DNA of 64,000 nucleotides. Origin: CAYGDP01 sp964348665 (GTDB lineage: Bacteria; Verrucomicrobiota; Verrucomicrobiia; Palsa-1439; CAYGDP01). This document shows positions 59,433 through 64,000 of the stretch, piece after piece. The stretch lies in the NCBI GenBank assembly GCA_964348665.1, contig CAYGDP010000014.1, forward strand, positions 24,602 through 88,601. Reading direction: 5' to 3'. The translations under genes and the position numbers were made by a program. Position 1 is the stretch's first letter. Every line of letters begins with the position of its first letter. The notes under the pieces were generated by a model. It was not told the origin of the DNA. It saw nothing but the letters and a program-made list of their open reading frames with translations, and did not search any database.

Positions 59433-62405
59433 GTCCTGTGCGGTCGAACCGCAACAAATCGAATTCTTTGAGAAACAGGTACGGCCAGTCCTGATCGAAA
59501 ATTGCGTGAAATGTCACGGCGCCGAGAAACAGAAAGGCGATCTGCGACTGGATTCACGCGAGGCGTTGCTGACGGGAGGTGCTGACGGGCCTGTGATCGT
59601 AGTTGTCGAGCCGGAAAAAAGCATGCTCATTCAGGTGATTCGCCACGAAGGCAAGATCAAAATGCCGAAGGAGAGCGAAAAACTTTCCACCGAGAAGATC
59701 GCGGCGCTTGCCGAGTGGATCAAGATGGGAGCGCCGTGGCCAACAGTTGCGAAGGGTGACCAGCGAGGAGATAAGGGAGAAATGCACTGGGCGTATCAAC
59801 CGATTCAAAAACCGCCCGTGCCGGCGGTAAAAAACGCCAAGTGGCTGCGAACCGAAATTGATTTGTTCATACTCGCCCAGCTCGAACAGAAAAAACTCGC
59901 GCCGTCGCCGGAAGCGGATCGCGCGACTCTGATTCGCCGGGTTACGTTTGGCCTCACCGGTTTGCCGCCAACCCCGGAGGAAGTTACCGAGTTCATTTCC
60001 GATAATTCCGCGGACGCGTATGATCGGCTGTTGGACCGGCTGCTGGCCTCGCCTCGCTACGGCGAGCGGTGGGCGCAACACTGGCTTGATGTTGTTCACT
60101 ACGGCGAGACGCACGGCTACGACAAGGACAAACGCCGCCCCCATGCGTGGCCATATCGCGATTACGTGATCCGCGCTTTCAACACCGACAAACCCTACAC
60201 CCGCTTTGTCCAGGAACAGATCGCGGGGGACGCGCTCTTCCCTGACGAACCCGACGGCATCGTCGCGCTCGGTTTTCTCGCGGCGGGTCCGTGGGATTTT
60301 GTTGGCCACGTCGAATTATCCGAGAGTAAATCCGACGGCCTCATCGCCCGCTACAACGATCGTGACGACATGTTGACCAGCGCAATCCAGACCTTCGTCA
60401 GCACCACCGCGAATTGCGCGCGCTGTCACGACCATAAATTTGATCCCATCCCGCAGACCGATTATTACCGTTTGCAAGCTGTCTTCGCGGGCGTGGACCG
60501 TGCCAACCGCGAGTATGATCCAATCGCCACGGTCACGCGTCAGCGCGTTGACCTGAACACGCGCCGGAACGAACTCGCGTCGCGCCAGGCGACGTTCCGG
60601 AAACGACTTAGCGATCTTGGCGGGGCGGAGTTGGTCGCCATCGAAAAACGATTGGAAGAATTGGAGGCCACAAAGCCCGGCGCGGAAAAACCGGAATTCG
60701 GATACCACAGCACCATCGAGATCGCGCCCGACGCGACCAAATGGGTGCAAGTGGACCTCGGCGAGCCGACCGCGCTGGACCGCATCGTCCTCGTCGATTG
60801 CCACGATACCTTCAACAACATTGGCGCGGGCTTTGGCTTTCCACTACGATTCAAGATCGAAGCGTCCGACGATCCGCACTTTCAGCAAAGCGTCACGCTC
60901 ATTGCCGACCAGACTGCCGCCGAATACCCAAACCCCCGTTGCCAGCCGCAAACATTCGCGGCGCGCGGCGTCCAAGCTCGCTATGTCCGCGTGACCGCCA
61001 CGCGACTGGCGCTTCGTCAAAATGATTATATCTTCGCGCTGGCCGAATTGATCGCGTATACGCCCGATGGGCGCAACGCGGCGGCGGGCAAACCTGTCAC
61101 GGCACAGGATTCCATCGAATCTCCTGCCCGTTGGGCGAAGAAAAACCTGACCGACGGTTACTATTATGGCGTCGGCTCCGCGCAGGCAGCGGACGAACTG
61201 ACGCGGCTGCGCCATCAGCAGCAAACCATTCTCGACCAGATTTTGACCGCGGACCAGCGCGCCGAGCGCAACGAATTGGAAACAGCGCTGCGCGCGACCG
61301 AGCAAAGCCTCGCTGCGCTGCCGCCACCCCTCAAAGTATTCGCCGCCACGAGCAATTTCAACGCGGAAGGAGAATTTCAACCCACCGGTGGCAAACCGCG
61401 ACCGATTCATCTGCTCCATCGCGGCGACGTGAAACAGCCTCGCGGATTGATGACGGCGGGGGCACTGTCGCTATTCCCCGATCTTGAAAAACATTTTCAA
61501 CTTACGGACTCCCATACGGAAACACCGCGACGCACGGCACTTGCCCGGTGGATCACCGACCCGCGCAACCCACTGACTTGGCGCAGTATCGTCAACCGCG
61601 TCTGGCATTATCACTTCGGCCGCGGCCTCGTGGACACGCCGAATGATTTCGGCAAAATGGGAAATACGCCGACCCATCCCGAACTGCTCGACTGGTTGGC
61701 GACGGAGTTTCGCGACAGCGGCGGCTCGTTCAAAAAATTGCATAAACTCATTTTGTCCAGCGCATCCTACCGGCAAAGTTCGCGGGACAACCGGCGCTTC
61801 GGAAAAATGGATGCCGACAATCGTTATCTCNNNNNNNNNNCTGGCGCGCCAACCGCCAGCGACTCGACGCCGAAAGCGTTCGCGACGCAATCCTCGCCAT
61901 CAGCGGCCAACTGGATTTGACCCGGGGCGGGCCGTCGGTGGATCATTTTGCGTTCGAAGACGATCATTCCCCGCGCTATCTTTACGCCGACTTTGACTTG
62001 AACAATCCCGGTGCGCGCCGGCGCAGCATCTATCGCACGATCGTTCGCAGCGTGCCCGACCCGTTTCTCGAATCTATGGATTGTCCCGATGCGAATCTGC
62101 TGACACCGAAACGCAACACGACCACGACAGCCCTGCAAGCGTTGGCGATGCTCAACGACCGCATCATCGTGCGCGCGAGTGAGAAATTAGCGGAGCGACT
62201 CCGTGCCGGGAAACCCGAAATCCAAAACGCAGAACCGCAAATCTCATTTCACCCTTCACACATCACCCACCTCTATTTATTGACTCTCTCGCGCCCGCCG
62301 CGCCCCGACGAGCTGAAACTGCTTACCGCCTACGCGGCCAAGCACGGACTCGCCAACACTTGTCGGCTCATGCTCAACAGCAACGAATTTTTATTTGTGG
62401 ATTGA
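59365..62405 (+). CDS. Secreted heme-motif DUF1549/DUF1553 protein, module 2 (interrupted by an assembly gap)
   Basis: This homologue of the 54431-57781 gene has CVKCHG in its cytochrome domain, the DUF1549 blocks FILAQLEQKKLAPSPEAD and CARCHDHKFDPIPQTDYY, a discoidin-like segment (WVQVDLGEPTALDRIVLVD) and DUF1553 (NRVWHYHFGRGLVDTPNDFG). Ten Ns at 61831-61840 shift the frame; reading across with one overlapping base restores DNRYL-WRANRQRLDAESVRDAI, colinear with the module 1 protein, so this is an assembly artefact and not a pseudogene. About 1010 residues. The N-terminus, from ATG 59365, is a signal peptide translated from a repeat arm, with a possible lipobox Cys25. A GTG at 59251 overlapping the DUF1501 stop is an alternative start. 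Confidence 0.85.
61831..61840. other. Assembly gap of ten N
   Basis: The flanks TATCTC and CTGGCG join in frame if they overlap by one C, giving TAT-CTC-TGG-CGC. The N-run is therefore probably a nominal gap with no missing sequence. Confidence 0.8.
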
Positions 62406-62406
62406 T

Positions 62407-63915
62407 ATGAAAAAAGCGCCCGACCCTATCCATGCCGCGTGCGGTTGTCGATCCCAGCAGCGGCCGCTGTTTGCGCCGCACTTGGATCGGCGTGAATTTT
62501 TGTGGCGACTCGGCGGCGGGCTGGGCGGGATCGCGTTGACATGGCTGATGGGGCAGCAGAACTTGCTGGCCGAGGGATTGCGCGCGCGACCGCGTACGGG
62601 TTCAGATCGCGGCGGCGGACTGCATCATCGGGCGCGCGCCAAGCGCGTGGTGCAGCTTTTCATGTCAGGCGCGGCGAGCCAGTGCGACACGTTCGATTAT
62701 AAACCGAAGCTCATCGAAAAACACGGTCAACCGTTCGATCTCGGCGAAAAAGTGGAGGTGTTTCAGAGTGAGCCGGGCAAGTGGATGAAAAGCCCGTGGG
62801 ACTGGCGGCAACACGGCCAGTGCGGGCGCTGGGTCAGCAGCCTCGTGCCGCATCTCGCTTCGGGCGTGGATGAGATGGCGTTTATTTTTTCGATGGTCTC
62901 GAAATCCAACGTGCATGGCCCGGCTACGTTCATGCAGAACACGGGTTTTGTGCTGCCCGGATTTCCCAGCGCGGGCGCGTGGGTTTCGTACGCGCTCGGC
63001 AGTCTGAACGAGAACCTGCCGACGTTTGTCGTGCTGCCCGATGGACGCGGGTTCCCGCCCAACGGTCCGGCAAACTGGAGCGCTGGGTTTCTGCCCGCGT
63101 CGCACCAGGGCACGATGATTCGCGCGGGCGCGCCCAACCCGATCTATGATTTGTTCCCGCCCGATTCGGCTAAATTTATAACGCCCGCCAGTGAACGAGA
63201 TGGGCAAGTCGTCCTCCAACAACTCAATCGCGCCCACCGGGCTGCGCGCACGGGGGATTCGCAACTCGACGCGCGCATCGCCAGTTACGAATTGGCTGCC
63301 AAGTTGCAGTTGAGCGCGCCCGAAGTGCTCGACGTTTCGAAGGAATCCGTTGCGACGCGCAAACTCTACGGTCTCGACGAAAAAATCACGGAAGATTTCG
63401 GGCGCAACTGTCTTCTCGCCCGTCGGTTGCTCGAGCGCGGTGTGCGGTTCGTGCAAGTGTGGAGCGGCGCCGACAACGGATTTCCCCGCCGCAACTGGGA
63501 CAGTCACGAGGACATGGTCAAAGACCACGGCGCGATGGCTGCCAGTATGGATAAACCAGCCGCGGCGCTGCTCAAAGACCTCAAAGCGCGCGGTCTCCTC
63601 GATGACACGATTGTGATTTGGACGACCGAGTTTGGCCGGATGCCCTTCCGGCAGGGCGCGAAAGGCCGCGACCACAATCCGTTCACATTCACGAGTTGGC
63701 TCGCAGGCGGCGGCATTCGCGGCGGCGTCACGCACGGCGCGAGCGACGAATTTTCATTCCGCGCGGTTGCTAAACCGACCTACTGCTATGATCTGCACGC
63801 CACCGCCCTGCATCTGCTCGGAATTGATCACGAGCGGCTTACTTTCCGCCACAACGGCATAGACCGCCGCCTGACCGATGTGCATGGAGAAGTGATCCGG
63901 GGAATTTTGGCTTAA
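62407..63915 (+). CDS. DUF1501 protein, module 2
   Basis: The 502-residue homologue of the module 1 DUF1501 protein has DRREFLWRLGGGLGGIALTWLMG as an apparent Tat signal (LDRREF), then KRVVQLFMSGAASQCDTFDYKP, SNVHGPATFMQNTGF, SAGAWVSYALG, VIWTTEFGRMPFRQ, GRDHNPFTFTSWLAGG and HATALHLLGIDHERL. Ser-Gln-Cys-Asp replaces the Ser-Pro-Met-Asp of module 1 at the first metal-site strand, so the two proteins may not have the same substrate. The gene starts one base after the stop of its partner gene. The second copy of the 85-base repeat begins directly at its stop codon. Confidence 0.87.
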   Translation: MKKAPDPIHAACGCRSQQRPLFAPHLDRREFLWRLGGGLGGIALTWLMGQQNLLAEGLRARPRTGSDRGGGLHHRARAKRVVQLFMSGAASQCDTFDYKPKLIEKHGQPFDLGEKVEVFQSEPGKWMKSPWDWRQHGQCGRWVSSLVPHLASGVDEMAFIFSMVSKSNVHGPATFMQNTGFVLPGFPSAGAWVSYALGSLNENLPTFVVLPDGRGFPPNGPANWSAGFLPASHQGTMIRAGAPNPIYDLFPPDSAKFITPASERDGQVVLQQLNRAHRAARTGDSQLDARIASYELAAKLQLSAPEVLDVSKESVATRKLYGLDEKITEDFGRNCLLARRLLERGVRFVQVWSGADNGFPRRNWDSHEDMVKDHGAMAASMDKPAAALLKDLKARGLLDDTIVIWTTEFGRMPFRQGAKGRDHNPFTFTSWLAGGGIRGGVTHGASDEFSFRAVAKPTYCYDLHATALHLLGIDHERLTFRHNGIDRRLTDVHGEVIRGILA

Positions 63916-64000
63916 AATTCGTTCCTTGCAGGCTTCGATTGGGTGAGTAGAATAACCTTTCAAGGCGTGAAACTCCAAAACTCAAAACCCAAAACCCAAA
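63916..64000 (+). repeat. 85-base near-identical repeat, copy 2 (runs to the window edge)
   Basis: 83 of 85 bases match 59257-59341, including the CCTTGCAGG/CCTTTCAAGG stem and the beginning of the CA/GT left arm. Sequence beyond 64000 is not available. By analogy with copy 1 a third DUF1549/DUF1553 gene may start about 20-30 bases past the window. Confidence 0.85.

Noticed and set aside
59365..62405. Module 2 gene as a pseudogene
   Set aside because: The only break is the ten-N assembly gap, and the flanks join colinearly in frame.
4669..63999. CA/GT heptamers as a CRISPR array or telomere
   Set aside because: Copies are dispersed singly, have no regular spacers, are degenerate and lie between housekeeping genes, not at a replicon end.
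1..64000. tRNA or rRNA genes
   Set aside because: No T-loop (GGTTCGAATCC-like) with a matching acceptor stem and no rRNA-like stretch was seen in any spacer.

Overview
The window looks like a piece of a Verrucomicrobiota (PVC superphylum) chromosome, probably from a metagenome assembly because a ten-N scaffold gap sits at 61831-61840. The lineage call is an inference from gene content: paired cytochrome-c/DUF1549/DUF1553 and DUF1501 secreted proteins, an LExR-type N-terminal motif on a large surface beta-propeller, hopanoid genes, and long low-complexity intergenic repeats. No rRNA, tRNA, CRISPR array, transposase or phage gene was seen.

Layout. 1-5566: hopanoid block. hpnK, a half-size EamA permease and the start of an off-window secreted protein run leftwards; hpnD, shc and hpnG run rightwards from a divergent promoter region. 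5588-11120: leftward housekeeping genes (ftsB-like, eno, a zinc-ribbon membrane protein, bioB, a membrane protein, an L,D-transpeptidase). 11308-16218: two zinc MDR dehydrogenases, a DUF167 protein, folP, glmM. 16254-22105: a giant secreted FG-GAP/metzincin/redoxin protein, a D-threonine-aldolase-like enzyme, a PEP-mutase-family enzyme. 22161-27666: gltX, pgsA, der, pyrE with two membrane proteins. 27663-32679: RTX/beta-propeller surface protein, tsaD, S41 protease. 32755-36379: hisF-hisI-trpE-trpG behind a candidate Trp attenuator. 36582-39035: YfhO-type membrane protein. 39058-45252: the nusA-infB-rbfA-nrnA-truB operon, leftward, behind a promoter plus intrinsic terminator. 45506-54024: GH116 hydrolase, a squalene/phytoene synthase-type enzyme, a Tat-exported Gfo/Idh/MocA oxidoreductase, secreted proteins and a voltage-gated-type cation channel. 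54431-end: two tandem modules of a heme-motif DUF1549/DUF1553 protein plus a DUF1501 protein, separated by an 85-nt near-identical repeat that recurs at the right edge.

How the genes work together. HpnD and Shc are steps of hopanoid synthesis and HpnG/HpnK act on hopanoid side chains, but no HpnC or HpnE lies beside them; a second synthase-family gene lies about 45 kb away. HisF/HisI and TrpE/TrpG share a direction and probably one leader. The nusA-truB block is the classic transcription/translation operon.

The most unusual material is small. A 13-codon leader ORF with tandem Trp codons, followed by mutually exclusive hairpins, precedes hisF. A promoter followed by an intrinsic terminator precedes nusA. 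Several families of degenerate short repeats fill intergenic spaces, abut start codons, enter genes in frame, and in two cases encode the signal peptide of an exported protein.
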